64,000 nucleotides of DNA from Alisma plantago-aquatica. Taxonomy: Eukaryota > Streptophyta > Magnoliopsida > Alismatales > Alismataceae. The stretch lies in contig OY856410.1 of assembly GCA_963693085.1 (NCBI GenBank), positions 1,333,619,804-1,333,683,803 on the forward strand, read 5' to 3'. Positions within the stretch are counted from its first letter, which is position 1; every line of letters starts with the position of its first letter. The position numbers and the translations under genes are program-made. Below, in pieces: positions 1 through 9,644 of this stretch. Below the pieces are notes generated by a model that was given only the letters and a program-made list of their open reading frames with translations, searched no databases and was not told the DNA's origin.

Positions 1-1
1 A

Positions 2-358
2 GTGGTTGTGAGAGATGAGCATGGCAGGTGGAAAGGGGGTGCGGCCATGCATGTGTTTACCCAGGATGTTATAGAAGCTGAGCTTCATGGAATCACCCTA
101 GCCATGAAGATTGCTCAAGCGAACAAAGTGAAGTATGCAATCTTTGAGTCAGACTCTTTATCTGCTATCCACATCGCTCAGAATTACGCACGGGACAACC
201 CAAAGTATGCGAAGTTGGCTGCAAGAATAAGGAGCCTGAAGAATGAGCTTTGGTCCTTTGTACATGTTTGCAGAGAAGGAAATTCTGTGGCTGATACGCT
301 TGCAAAAAAACACCTTCATCAGAGTGAGAATTACACTCTCTACAATTCCCCCCAATAG
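2..358 (+). pseudogene. RNase H-like domain, C-terminal part, cut by window edge
   Basis: The frame is open from the first bases to a TAG at 356-358 and gives about 118 residues. They match the plant RNase H-like (RVT_3) fold found at the end of LINE polyproteins and in LINE-derived reverse transcriptase-like genes. Acidic residues at the expected places are E in EAELHGI, D in FESDS and D in SVADTLAK. The first catalytic D would lie upstream, outside the window. The apparent start is only the first ATG available, not a real N terminus. No RT domain is visible because the upstream sequence is missing. It lies on the opposite strand to the LINE at 4165-7345, so it is a separate unit. It could be a domesticated RNase H-like gene, but a LINE tail is more likely in this setting. 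Confidence 0.7.
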
Positions 359-658
359 ATATTTATGAGGCCCTTCTTAGGGACAAATGTAAGGGTAGTA
401 GTACTACCTTATTTTCTTCTGCAGATCTTATTAGTGATTATATCCTTTGTTTGAATTTGCTCTCAAGAGGAGGGCAGGATGAATAAGATTGCCTCATGAC
501 TTTATTTAAAAAAAAGTTGTTTTTATTGTGTCATATGGAGGTTGTTTTCAGTGTGTCAATCAAAGCTTGTTCTACATGCTCACAAACCAATCTAAGTTAT
601 GCATGTTCATAAAATAATGATTTTTCTAAATGGTTGCTAACCACTGGAGGTTCTAGAC
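359..658. other. Intergenic stretch between RNase H fragment and LTR B
   Basis: No coding signal. A short A run (about 509-516) lies 150 bases after the RNase H stop and could be the remains of a LINE poly(A) tail, but it is too short to be decisive. Confidence 0.4.
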
Positions 659-1995
659 TAATCGGCCCCAAAGGGGTGATCTAACTTTAAATTTGTAACC
701 TAAAACCTTCAAGGAGCCCCACAACTTTATTGTGGGGTCAAAGTAGATATACAAGGTCAAACACAGGAATGTGGATACAATTATGACGCTTAAGATCTCA
801 CTCTTAAGTCAGTTAAGCCAATCTGATAGTCGATAAAAGTATGGAACTAGAACTAGTCTAGCGGTTTTTATGAAGTAAAACAAAACAAAGAAAAGAAAAG
901 AAAATGGAGTCCATAGGTTTCTACTAATCAAATAAAAGGAGTTCTTAGTTATGTAACCACAAGTTGGGTAGTCTATGCACCCGTTCTCATGTGTAGACAA
1001 CTCTCAAACATCTCAACAAGCAACCTACATCCAAACATAGTACACATTGTGGTATTTGTTCATGTGGGGTCATCCCACTCACTTTCACACATCATGACTA
1101 AAACTCATCAATGACATGAAACCCCCTCTCAAATATGACAAGTCAACACCCTAGAATATTTTAGATACCCTCTCAGGTCAAAAATATTTTGAGATGCTAG
1201 GAACATGTGTGATCTGGGCAGAACCTGGTAGTGGGCCCGATCGCGTCGGGTTGGGCCCAGTCGTGCCTAGGTCTACGGTTCTACATAGATCACCTTGACC
1301 TATCCTCCTTTCATATTCGGATCCAAACTACCTTCTCTTATCTATTTCTACAACGAGTCTCTCGATATAGGTAGAAATAGAAGTTCAAGTAAGAAAGAGA
1401 TAAACCAAACTAGAAATCATAACTAGAAGAGAAGATAGAATAGAAAGCGTACTAGATCTGGAATAAAACTACTTACTTAAGGCAAAAGTACATAAACTTG
1501 CCCAAAATAGGTTACATGACCAAGAAGGAGCTCAACTAGCCATGGACAAGCATATTTGGCACCGAACAAAAATAAAAGAACATTATTTGTGTAGAAACAA
1601 AGGAGAACGAAAGAAGAAAGGAGAAGAAGAAGAGATTTAGCCCATAGAGGAGAGGTGGTTCTCTCTCTTTAGCCTCCGTATAGCCCAAATCTCATGTTTG
1701 GATCGTCCTCTTTGGTCTTCTAGATTCCTTGACCTCCTTTCTCTTTGATTCCACCCCAAACAGAAACTGGTGGGTGTATGGAGGTGGAAGATGACTGGAA
1801 TGGTAGGATATGAGTGAATTATGGTGGAAAATGATGATGAATGGAAGCAAACTAGAGGGTTGGATGTAGGATGAGAATTTCAGCCTTTTCGGACCTCTGA
1901 ACTCTGCCATGGGGCTTTGGGAATTAAGAATGTGCGGATCCATAATCTTGAACCAGAAAAACCTCCAAACCCCCCTCCAGGTAGCAAGGGGTGGG

Positions 1996-2005
1996 TATTT
2001 ATAGG
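1996..2005 (-). promoter_or_regulatory. TATA box, first copy, LTR B
   Basis: Minus-strand CCTATAAATA, a plant-consensus TATA box in the expected U3/R part of a minus-strand LTR. Confidence 0.5.
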
Positions 2006-2110
2006 TGAAGGCAAAGTGTGTGTAATGAGTGGTCGTGACACCTGTCTTGGTCGCTATACTTGTCTCGACATGACCGTGTCCAAACCCCCCTCTAGATAGC
2101 GAGGGGTGGG

Positions 2111-2120
2111 TATTTATAGG
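2111..2120 (-). promoter_or_regulatory. TATA box, second copy, LTR B
   Basis: The same CCTATAAATA as at 1996-2005, in the second 115-bp unit, so this LTR has two potential core promoters in tandem. Confidence 0.5.
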
Positions 2121-2199
2121 TGAAGGCAGAGTGTGTGTAATGAGTGGTCACGACACCTGTCTTGGTCGCTATACTTGTCTCGACATGACCGTGTCGGGG

Positions 2200-2770
2200 G
2201 TCACGGTCGAACAAATGTCATGGTCGAGGTAGATGTCATGATTGAGGCAGACATCACGGTCGAGGTAGAAGTCACAGTGGAGGCAGACGTCATGGTCGAG
2301 GCAGGTGTCGCATGCGAGATAGGTGCAACTGACCCTTTTCCTAAGAACCCGTGTCAACCCTTTTCCTAAGCACCCATGCTAGGCTTGACACGGCTGTGTT
2401 GAGTGTACAAGTCGTGATAGGTTCCACAGTCGAGGCAGGTGTCACGAGCGAGACAAGTGCAGCTGACCTTTTTCCTCAGCATGGCTGTGCTAAGCTTCTC
2501 GCTCGTGGTAGATGAGATTCAGTCGCAGTCGCGGAAGGTACCATGGTTGAGGCAGGTGTCGTAGTCCCGACAGGTGCCGCGGTCAAGGCAGGTGTCGCAG
2601 TCAAGGAAGGTGCCGCAATCAAGGCAAGTGCCTCAGTCGAGACACGTGTAGATGACCCTTCTCCTCAGCATGGCCGTGTCGAGCCCGACATGGCTGTGTC
2701 AAGCCCGACACAACTATGCCGAGTATTTCGGTCGTGTTCGGTGTCACGATCACGACAGATCGAAGCCTAG
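2200..2770. repeat. Degenerate minisatellite in LTR B (GTCGAGGCAGGTGTC-like units)
   Basis: Irregular units of about 18-24 bp built around GGTCGAGGCAGGTGTC and variants run through most of this block. The spurious frame 2133-2369 reads as a V/E/D repeat because of it. The same motif in reverse orientation forms 54080-54490. Confidence 0.7.
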
Positions 2771-2995
2771 TTGCTGCAAAAGTCATATGTTGGGGAGAAA
2801 TATTAGAGAATAAATGTCTTTTTAGGTTCTCCGCCTACAAGTACCAAAATTATCTAGTTGAGCAACTTTATCTATGAAAAGATAAAAAATATTAAAAAAA
2901 TAAGAATCTAGGGTTATTTTGGGAATATTAAGGTTTTAATGACATAAAACCATAAATAAATGCTTAGCATAAATACCTAAATTTAGATGTTATCA

Positions 2996-3009
2996 ACCAC
3001 CCCAAGCTT
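2996..3009 (-). promoter_or_regulatory. Polypurine tract of element B
   Basis: Minus-strand AAGCTTGGGGTGGT lies directly before the LTR start TGATAACA. This is the plus-strand primer position for reverse transcription and fixes the minus orientation of the element. Confidence 0.6.
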
Positions 3010-4164
3010 AAACCCTTGCTCATCCTTGAGCAAGACTGTGCTCAAAGAACAAAAAAATAACATCCAAATTAAGCATGGTGATAAATGCTAAGGTTAAGAA
3101 ATAATAGTTTAAAATATTAATTCTCCTGAACCATGTCATTTTGGAACAAACCTCGACCAATTGAGCACAATACTGCTAAAGTAAGATCAAAAAGTGTCTC
3201 GAAAAGATTAAATGAATTCAGTGCAACTTGTCGATACTCATGATGGTTTGAATCATAATTATATAACATAAAAGCATTGTCACATAGGTGATCACACGGG
3301 TTATGAGCAATGATCCACCATCATGTATTCATGTAGACCAATCAAGAACAACACGCCTCCCACTTATTTAGGTCCCAAGAAGCAACAAAAACAAAAAACT
3401 CTAATGACTTCTGAGGATCTCAAACTTCATTAGGTTGGTCCATGTAATGAGCAACAGTTCCTACAGTCCAAGACAGTTTTCCCAGAGCTGTGAGATGAAC
3501 TCCTTGTACTGCTCCTAAACCAACCCTGCTACTGGGATGATCTCATCGGTCTCTTAGGGGTTCCTAGTGACTCTCCAATGAGCTTTCGGGGTGGCACTCC
3601 CAGTCATGACATACCCATGTTCATGAGCATAGTCATATACCGGTTGGGCACCATCCTCAACTCTTCTAAAAGAGAAAACAAGTGTTCATTTACTCACACA
3701 AAAGCTTTTATTCTTTGCATTCTATTTTGTAGGTTCGGGTCAGAACTATTTTGATATTTTTGGGCTTTTGTGGGCGGCCAAGAATCTTTTGCATATTTTT
3801 AATTTTCATATTTTTGACTCAATTAAGATGAGAGGGAGAGCATACCTTCAACTCTTCAACTTGATTATAGCTCAAAACTTATCATTATTCACTTGATACA
3901 TGTGTGAAAAGTAGTAATTATGATTCGAGTGATCCTTAGAACATAAGCAAGTTTGTGAATAATGCAGCTTGGAGTATTGATTAAACTCTAGCTCTTTCCA
4001 ACGGTTCCAAAATCATGGGTTTGTCATTCACAACATATATCAAGGGAATAATTTTTTAAGTTATGAAAGAGGCACATAACCTTAGATTTATTACCAAACT
4101 TAAGGAAAGAGTCAATCAAAAATTCAAACAAGAGATCAGACAATTTTAAAGATGAAAATTGTAC
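3010..4164. other. Internal untranslated region of element B
   Basis: AT-rich, no open frame of note on either strand. Around 3450-3530 it resembles the 3' untranslated part of element A (34960-35040), sharing a run close to CTGCAGTCCAAGCCAGTT. Confidence 0.5.
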
Positions 4165-4266
4165 TTTTTTTTTGGAAAATTGGGTAAGTATATTCCAAAA
4201 ACCCTAGCAAGGGGACAAAATTACAAGCCACACCCTCACATGTGACTACACGCTCCTAAGAATTGG

Positions 4267-5037
4267 TTACAACAGATCCCAATTCCTAGCAATAGTAGGA
4301 GGTATATCAAGACATGATTTAAAAGTAAAGTACATTCTCTTGATCTCTAGAGCAAGCTGGTTGAAGATGACAACAAAATCTAAAGCGCCACCATTGTGCA
4401 GCCATTTATTGCATTCCACCCAAACAAAGTGGACAACACCAGTGATAGCCCAAAGTTCAATGATTTTGAAATGTTTAGACCTCTTACCAAGGTCATCTAG
4501 GAAGCCATATAGAGAATAAGAGGACCTGATGTTGAGTTTAAGCTGTGCTTGACCCCAAATATATCTCCAGAACTTGCAACCTTCGAACAAATGAGCAACC
4601 GAGTCATTGTGCTGGCCATACAATAAGCATGTTGGGACAGGAGAACCCGACTAGGAGCTAATCTTTTTTAGTGTAGGAAGGACATTAGTGAGAGCTCTAA
4701 AGCTAGTGAGGCTCCACCTAGTATGGTGCATGGAGGACCAGAGACTTACATAAGCCTTTGCGGGTGGATGTTTTTATCTGACATTGTCCCAAAGATCCAT
4801 GTTCGCCCACATTGAGAAAGAAGGCCAAAGGCCTACCATACGTCTATGGCAAGTAGAGCCCCTCTTGGAATAAGTATCCAAGGAATAACCATACCTACAA
4901 GATAGCCATGAGCTCCATATTCTTTGTGCTTGAGTGAACCTCTTAATACGATGCAAAGTGTGGTAATCAGCAAGTTCATCAAGTCTCTTTAGACCAAGAC
5001 CACCTTCACAAATGGATATGCCAGTCGTGACCAACAA
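4267..5037 (-). pseudogene. LINE C-terminal zinc-binding (zf-RVT) region, broken
   Basis: Two minus-strand frames, 5037-4774 and 4623-4267, encode the region after reverse transcriptase in plant LINEs. The first carries GGLGLKRL followed by a W-rich segment. The second has HLFEGCKFWRYIWGQ, matching the zf-RVT pattern of H, C and a following W. Stops and a frame change separate the two pieces. No RNase H domain follows before the poly(A) tail. Confidence 0.7.
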
Positions 5038-5461
5038 GAGGGATGCACAGAACTACCCCATAAGAAATAAAAAAGCAGCAACTCCATCCTACGTAGCACA
5101 ACTAGAGGAATGTAACCCATTCACAACTAGTAGCTAATCGAACCCATGGCACAGTGCTTAATAAGAACAAGATTACCATCCATAGAGATTTAGAACCCAT
5201 CCATCTCTATAACATGTCTCTTAGCTTATCCAAGTGTTCATGAAAGTGACGCCTCCTAAGATTTCCACCAACCATTGGAAACCTGAGATACTGTGTGGGC
5301 CATATACCTTATTGAATACCCAAGCAACTGATCAAAGCATCCTTGTTGCGATAAGAAGAATACAAATAAATAAGGGTTTTATTAGGATTGCATTTCATAC
5401 CAGAGATAGAACCGAACTCATGCAAAATCTTCTTGAGATTGGTAAGACTACGCAAGCACCC

Positions 5462-5803
5462 CTAAAAAAAAAGAACATCATCCGCAAATAGAAAGTGGCT
5501 AAGAGCCTTGTTCCTGTTGATAGGATAGCTTCTAATGAGTTTGTTTTCATACGCAACCTCAAGACATCTCTTGAATCCTTCCATTTCCAGGGTGAATAAC
5601 AAGGGTGATAAAGGATCACCTTGCCTAAGTCCATTGGAACTTTTAAAGAAACCAACTGAAGAGCCATTCAGTAGAAGAGAAAAGGATGGAGTTTCCACAC
5701 ATTGCTTAAGGATGGAGATAAATTTCTCCTTGAAACCAAGACCAACAAGACAATACCATAAGTAGGACCAACGAAGGGAATCAAAGGCCTTGGTGATATC
5801 CAA
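5462..5803 (-). pseudogene. LINE reverse transcriptase fragment
   Basis: The 113 residues include the RT core: D in MDITKAFDSL (motif A), GLRQGDPLSPLLF (motif B') and the FADD catalytic box in FLFADDVLFF (motif C). The spacing fits the palm domain of plant L1-type LINEs. The frame closes just after FADD, while the flanking sequence on both sides continues LINE coding potential in other frames. The catalytic aspartates remain but the protein is not expressible as a whole. Confidence 0.85.
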
Positions 5804-6680
5804 CTTGATGCAAGCGGTAGGAGGGTTAATCTTCAGGTTGAATTTAAGAGTAAACTCAGCTGTAAGGAGAGAGCAATCCTCAATACTTCTACCTTTAACA
5901 AAAGCACCTTAATAAGGAGAGATAATATTTGGCAATAGAGTAGCTAACCTCCTTGATATGACTTTGGCAATAATTTTATAGCATCGAGCAACAAGAAATA
6001 GGCCTAAATCAGTTGGAGATGAGACAATGTCCTTCTTGGGAATAAGAGCAAGGAAAACATGATTGACTTGTCTAACCATTCTACCACCTTTGAATATCCG
6101 TTGGACAACCTTAAGAAGATCATCACAAATGATGTTCTAGTTCTCCCTATAGAAATAACCATTGAAGCCATCAGGTCTCGGGCTTTTGTGAGGCCCTATG
6201 ATCCATACAACATCACGAACCTCATTCAAACTCAGTGTAGAACACAACATATCATTATCATTCCCAGAAACTAGAGGGGTCCAATCTGGAATACAAGAAC
6301 TGGATGCAACCTGAGGTTGATTGTATAGCTGCTCAAAAAATTGTATAGTGTCATCTGTAATGGCATCATTATCCTACAAAATATTTCCATGTGAGGCAAG
6401 AAGCTCAGTGATAGAATTAATAACATCCCTTTTCTTAACAATGGTATGATAAACTTTAGTGTTCCTATTTCCATTGGAAAGCTACTCCATCCTATTGTGT
6501 TGCCAGAATAGACTTCCTCCGCCTTAAGAAGCACGTCCAATCTCTCTAGAGTTTTTTTTCCAGCATGAATGAGATTGGGGTCCAGTGGGCATCTTCAAAC
6601 CATGGTTGAAATGTCATCAAACTCCGTTCTTTCTCTAGCTATAAGGTTCTTGATATTGACATAATGTTTGGACCATGTCT

Positions 6681-7340
6681 TCAATTTATCCTTGACAAGT
6701 TTGTGTTTATGACAGAATTAAAAGAGTAGGTTGCCTTTAATTTCGGTAGCCCAGGCTTCATTAATAATGTCCCAACAACCCTCTGATTCCATCCAGTAGT
6801 AGAGAAACCTAAAAGGTTTCTTCTTGAAAGAAATTGCCTCATGTGGATGTTTAAAGCACAATGATTAGAATAGTTGCAAGTGATGAACTTGGTTTTGGAA
6901 CTAGGAAATTTAGACAACAAAGCATCATTGACAAAGGCTCTGTCGAGTTTGCAAGCAACTCTTTTAGGAACTCCTTGTTTGTTATGCCAAGTGTAAACCT
7001 CTTTACCAATGATAGGTAATTTAGTAAGTCCAGCATTAACCAGTGTAGCATTAAACGAGCTAAGGATGGTTGAGGGAACCTCATGACCCCCCACCTTCTC
7101 CTCTTGCTTCCTGATGTTATTGAAATTGCCAGTGATAATCCAAGCTTCATCTATGTTGACAACAATTCTCTCCAAGGTATTCCACAGAATAGAATGGTCA
7201 GCCACAAAGTTCCTAGCAAAGATAGTCATAATATAAATAGTGAGGCCACCTTTATTAATGCATTTCATAGTGACTTGTTGATCATCCATCTCAGTCATAA
7301 TAGTAACCCAGTAGTTAGGTATTAGATTCACATCACACAA
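6681..7340 (-). pseudogene. LINE endonuclease (APE-type, EEP fold) fragment
   Basis: The 219-residue frame matches the second half of an apurinic-type endonuclease. The usual GDFN box reads GNFN, and the usual SDH near the end reads SNH, so two catalytic aspartates are replaced by asparagine. The protein would be inactive. The N-terminal third, with the first metal-binding residues, is absent because the element is 5'-truncated around 7345. Confidence 0.75.
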
Positions 7341-7345
7341 CCGTA

Positions 7346-8081
7346 ATTGAAAAGCTACAAATTACATAACAAAGTTCAACACATTTTTTAAAATTTTTAC
7401 TAAATGTAGGGAGTAAACATGCAAGCATGAAGAATGAGGTGACAGAAGGGTGAATATCCTACCACCCCAAGCTTAAAACTTTGCTTGTCCTCGAGCAAGC
7501 CTTAAACTTGATGTAGTAGGGAAGGAATGTGTGGATGTTCAGGAAAGACATTTATTAAAGTCCTAATATGATGGATATATGCAAGGGAATGTAAAAGAAG
7601 TTAGAGGAAAGAAAATATCTAAGCAAGAAAATGAAAAAAAAATTAACAGAAAGAGAAAAGAAAGGAGTAAGGGAAAGGGGGTGGTTGCCCCACGATACAA
7701 ACAATGGGATCCCAAATCCTATGTTTTGGAACATGTTCCACCTGTGTCTTACCGATTGGATCCGCCACGCATGAAAAAAAGAGGCGAAGGAGATCTGGGC
7801 CCTTCCGAGTCTGAAGTAGAGGAATATAATTTGATGATTCAGTGAGTGCATCCTCGTGTTAGAATTGACTTGAACTGCACTGAAATGAATTCATTGGCAA
7901 ATCACTCTCAAGGTACCTTCCAAGATATGAATCTAAACGGGAAGGCCATAGGATGTGGACACATGATGAGATGGAGGGGAGAGGTTGAAAGTTTTCTAGA
8001 GGACTCCTCTCTTCTCTCTCCACCTCTGAGCTTTTGGTTGGATGCTTGGATAAATTTTCATGTATAGTCTGAATTATCCAA
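7346..8081. other. Internal region of B with a second polypurine-like tract
   Basis: No convincing coding sequence. Positions 7461-7474 repeat exactly the polypurine complement found beside the LTR (2996-3009), followed by a similar CTTGTCCTCGAGCAAG stretch. This hints at an internal duplication or at the remnant of a second, related element. The frame at 7579-7845 is K/R-rich low complexity. Confidence 0.4.
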
Positions 8082-9122
8082 TCATCTTCTGACTAAGAAG
8101 TACCCCCAGTTGAATCTATTTGTGGTTCTACCACCCCCAAGCTTATCACATTTTATGGGGTCTGGGGTATCTTCATGCTCGGAATCCATGTTGTAGTGGA
8201 TTGTCCATCCTGCTCTGTCAATGTCCACCAAGCCTTGAAAAGGGGTGGTGGGCAATGTTGGCTCATGCGGCTCCACTTCATATTCATCAGTATACTCACT
8301 CCCCAAAATTGAATGGTCATTGTCATCCTCCTCAAACAAGTTATTACAAGCCATAGTAGGTATTCTGGTGGAAGCTAAGTGACAAGTCTCAATGTGAGAG
8401 GTATCACCTTGGTCTGGGATAAAGGTTGGTTCAGGCTGCTCAAACTATCCCTCACATTGTGAGGTTTTTTGATCACCCTGAGGAGAAAAGAGGTAATCAT
8501 CATCATCATAAAACCATTCATGTTGGTGGCTTGTATATCCCATTCATTGATCAACTAAATAATTTGGATGAAATGAAGAGTTCCCCTAGGTTGGTGGTCC
8601 TTCATAGAAAAATCATGATGAATCCAGTTGATGGCCAAAATAGGATGGTAAAGTACAATCCACTTCAGGCACAATGGAATGGTTCTGATGACTATAATCT
8701 TCAACATCATGCGGTGGTGCTTGCAATTGTGTGGTAACTAAATTGATGAGCTCTTGAAACATCCTTCCATGTTCAACATACTTATCATGAATCTATTGTA
8801 CTTGACCTACAGTGCCTTCAAAATCTGTCAATTTTGCCATGCACCTTTGTTGTGAATCCACGATAACAAACTGATGTACTTGGATGAATCCTTGTTCAAC
8901 AATTTGAAGTATACTTCTACTGCGATCTATGATCTCAATGGCTACTTGGATATGATGTTCCTACTTTTCTAGTAGTTGCTGGAGTAGATCGACAATTTCT
9001 TGGAGATGAGGAGCTAAGGAGGAGGTGAGTGCGTTGACACTTTCTCCAGCTAGCTCCACAGCTCTAATCAGTTCTTGATCCCATGATAGCATGAAAGTCA
9101 AGGGAAGACCGACAACCTCCAT
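8082..9122 (-). pseudogene. Unknown ORF of element B, decayed
   Basis: From an ATG at 9122-9120 one frame can be followed for about 346 codons to 8082, interrupted by about seven in-frame stops, several of them TGA where W would fit. The last 90 codons are open (8354-8082). The N-terminal third is leucine-, glutamine- and isoleucine-rich with heptad-like spacing, suggesting coiled coil. The middle is rich in H, Q, D and aromatic residues. The end is acidic. I do not recognise the family, and it lacks gag, zinc-knuckle or pol motifs. It starts about 300 bases inside the primer site, where gag would normally be. It may be a structural protein or a captured sequence. Confidence 0.45.
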
Positions 9123-9418
9123 TTTTCGAGCATATATGTATGACGACAGTTAGGGTGAATATAGCTCGACGAGTTGTAGAGAACAACTTTCAATTATTTG
9201 TCAGCAATGGGAATTGCAGAAAAATTTAGGAGGACTGGTTGACAAGATAACTTCTCTTACTAAAGCAAGATCCATGGCTAAAAAAGATATAAGAAAAGGT
9301 AAAGATGTTCAGTATATATGAACAAATATGTGTAAGATAAAAGAAGAATTATGCATATATGTGCAGACTTAAGGATGACAAAACAAAATCTTTAGGAGTA
9401 TAAACATGGAAAACCACA

Positions 9419-9436
9419 TCCCAGGCAATGACACCA
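9419..9436 (-). promoter_or_regulatory. Primer-binding site of B, tRNA-Asp type, degenerate
   Basis: The plus strand reads tcccaggcaatgacacca, which matches the 3' end of plant tRNA-Asp at 14 of 18 positions. The intact version is at 42550-42567 in element A. Three of the four differences are C to T or G to A. Confidence 0.6.
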
Positions 9437-9441
9437 AAAGT

Positions 9442-9526
9442 TGATCGGCCCCAAAGGGGTGATCAAACTTTAAATTTGTAACCTGAAGCCTTCAAAGAGC
9501 CCTGGAACTTTATTACGGGGTCAAAA
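9442..9526 (-). repeat. Truncated 5' LTR of element B
   Basis: Matches 659-743 closely and then loses similarity at about 9526. The 110 bases that follow, up to the target site of element C, match nothing else in the window that I could see. Confidence 0.65.
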
Positions 9527-9639
9527 ACTAACACCATACATGTAGGAAAATATTCCTATCTTCTTGGAAAGTCCAAGAGATATCCACATCACAAAACATT
9601 GCAACCTTGGAACCCCATCCCAAACAACCTTGTACTTCT

Positions 9640-9644
9640 CCAAG
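9640..9644. repeat. Target site duplication of element C, left copy
   Basis: CCAAG here and CCAAG at 20813-20817, immediately outside the two LTRs. Confidence 0.85.

Larger units (their letters stand above)
1964..2193 (-). repeat. 115-bp tandem duplication in LTR B carrying the promoter region
   Basis: Two adjacent units of 115 bp, 1964-2078 and 2079-2193, differ at a handful of sites. Each carries the same TATA-like sequence and the following TGTAATGAGTGGTC block. The duplication is confined to this LTR as far as can be seen, since the other LTR is truncated before this point. Confidence 0.8.
659..2995 (-). repeat. 3' LTR of element B (2337 bp)
   Basis: Plus-strand ends are TAATCGG (TG mutated to TA) and TGTTATCA. 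The second partial copy at 9442 begins with intact TGATCGG. The LTR holds a duplicated TATA-bearing block (1964-2193) and a degenerate minisatellite (about 2200-2770). The open frames in it (for example 1692-1943 and 2133-2369) are repeat artefacts, not genes. Confidence 0.7.
4165..7345 (-). mobile_element. LINE (L1/RTE-like plant non-LTR retrotransposon), 5'-truncated and decayed
   Basis: On the minus strand the order is endonuclease, reverse transcriptase, zinc-finger end and a poly(A) tail, seen on the plus strand as nine T at 4165-4173. About 3.2 kb remains of the usual 5-6 kb: the start of the endonuclease and any ORF1 are missing, as expected from incomplete target-primed reverse transcription. 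Many stops and frameshifts break it. It lies inside element B, so it inserted after B. No clear target duplication was found. Confidence 0.8.
659..9526 (-). mobile_element. Element B: non-autonomous LTR retrotransposon, Athila/Tat type, 5' LTR truncated
   Basis: The element reads on the minus strand. Its 3' LTR is 659-2995, followed on the plus strand by the complement of a polypurine tract. At the other end a degenerate tRNA-Asp primer site (9419-9436) abuts the first 85 bp of a second LTR copy (9442-9526), which matches 659 onward and then stops. The internal region is about 6.4 kb, half of it a LINE inserted later. No gag, protease, reverse transcriptase or integrase is visible; the only long frame is an unknown decayed ORF at 8082-9122. 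The untranslated part around 3450-3530 resembles 34960-35040 in element A, so A and B appear to be the same lineage. Confidence 0.7.
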
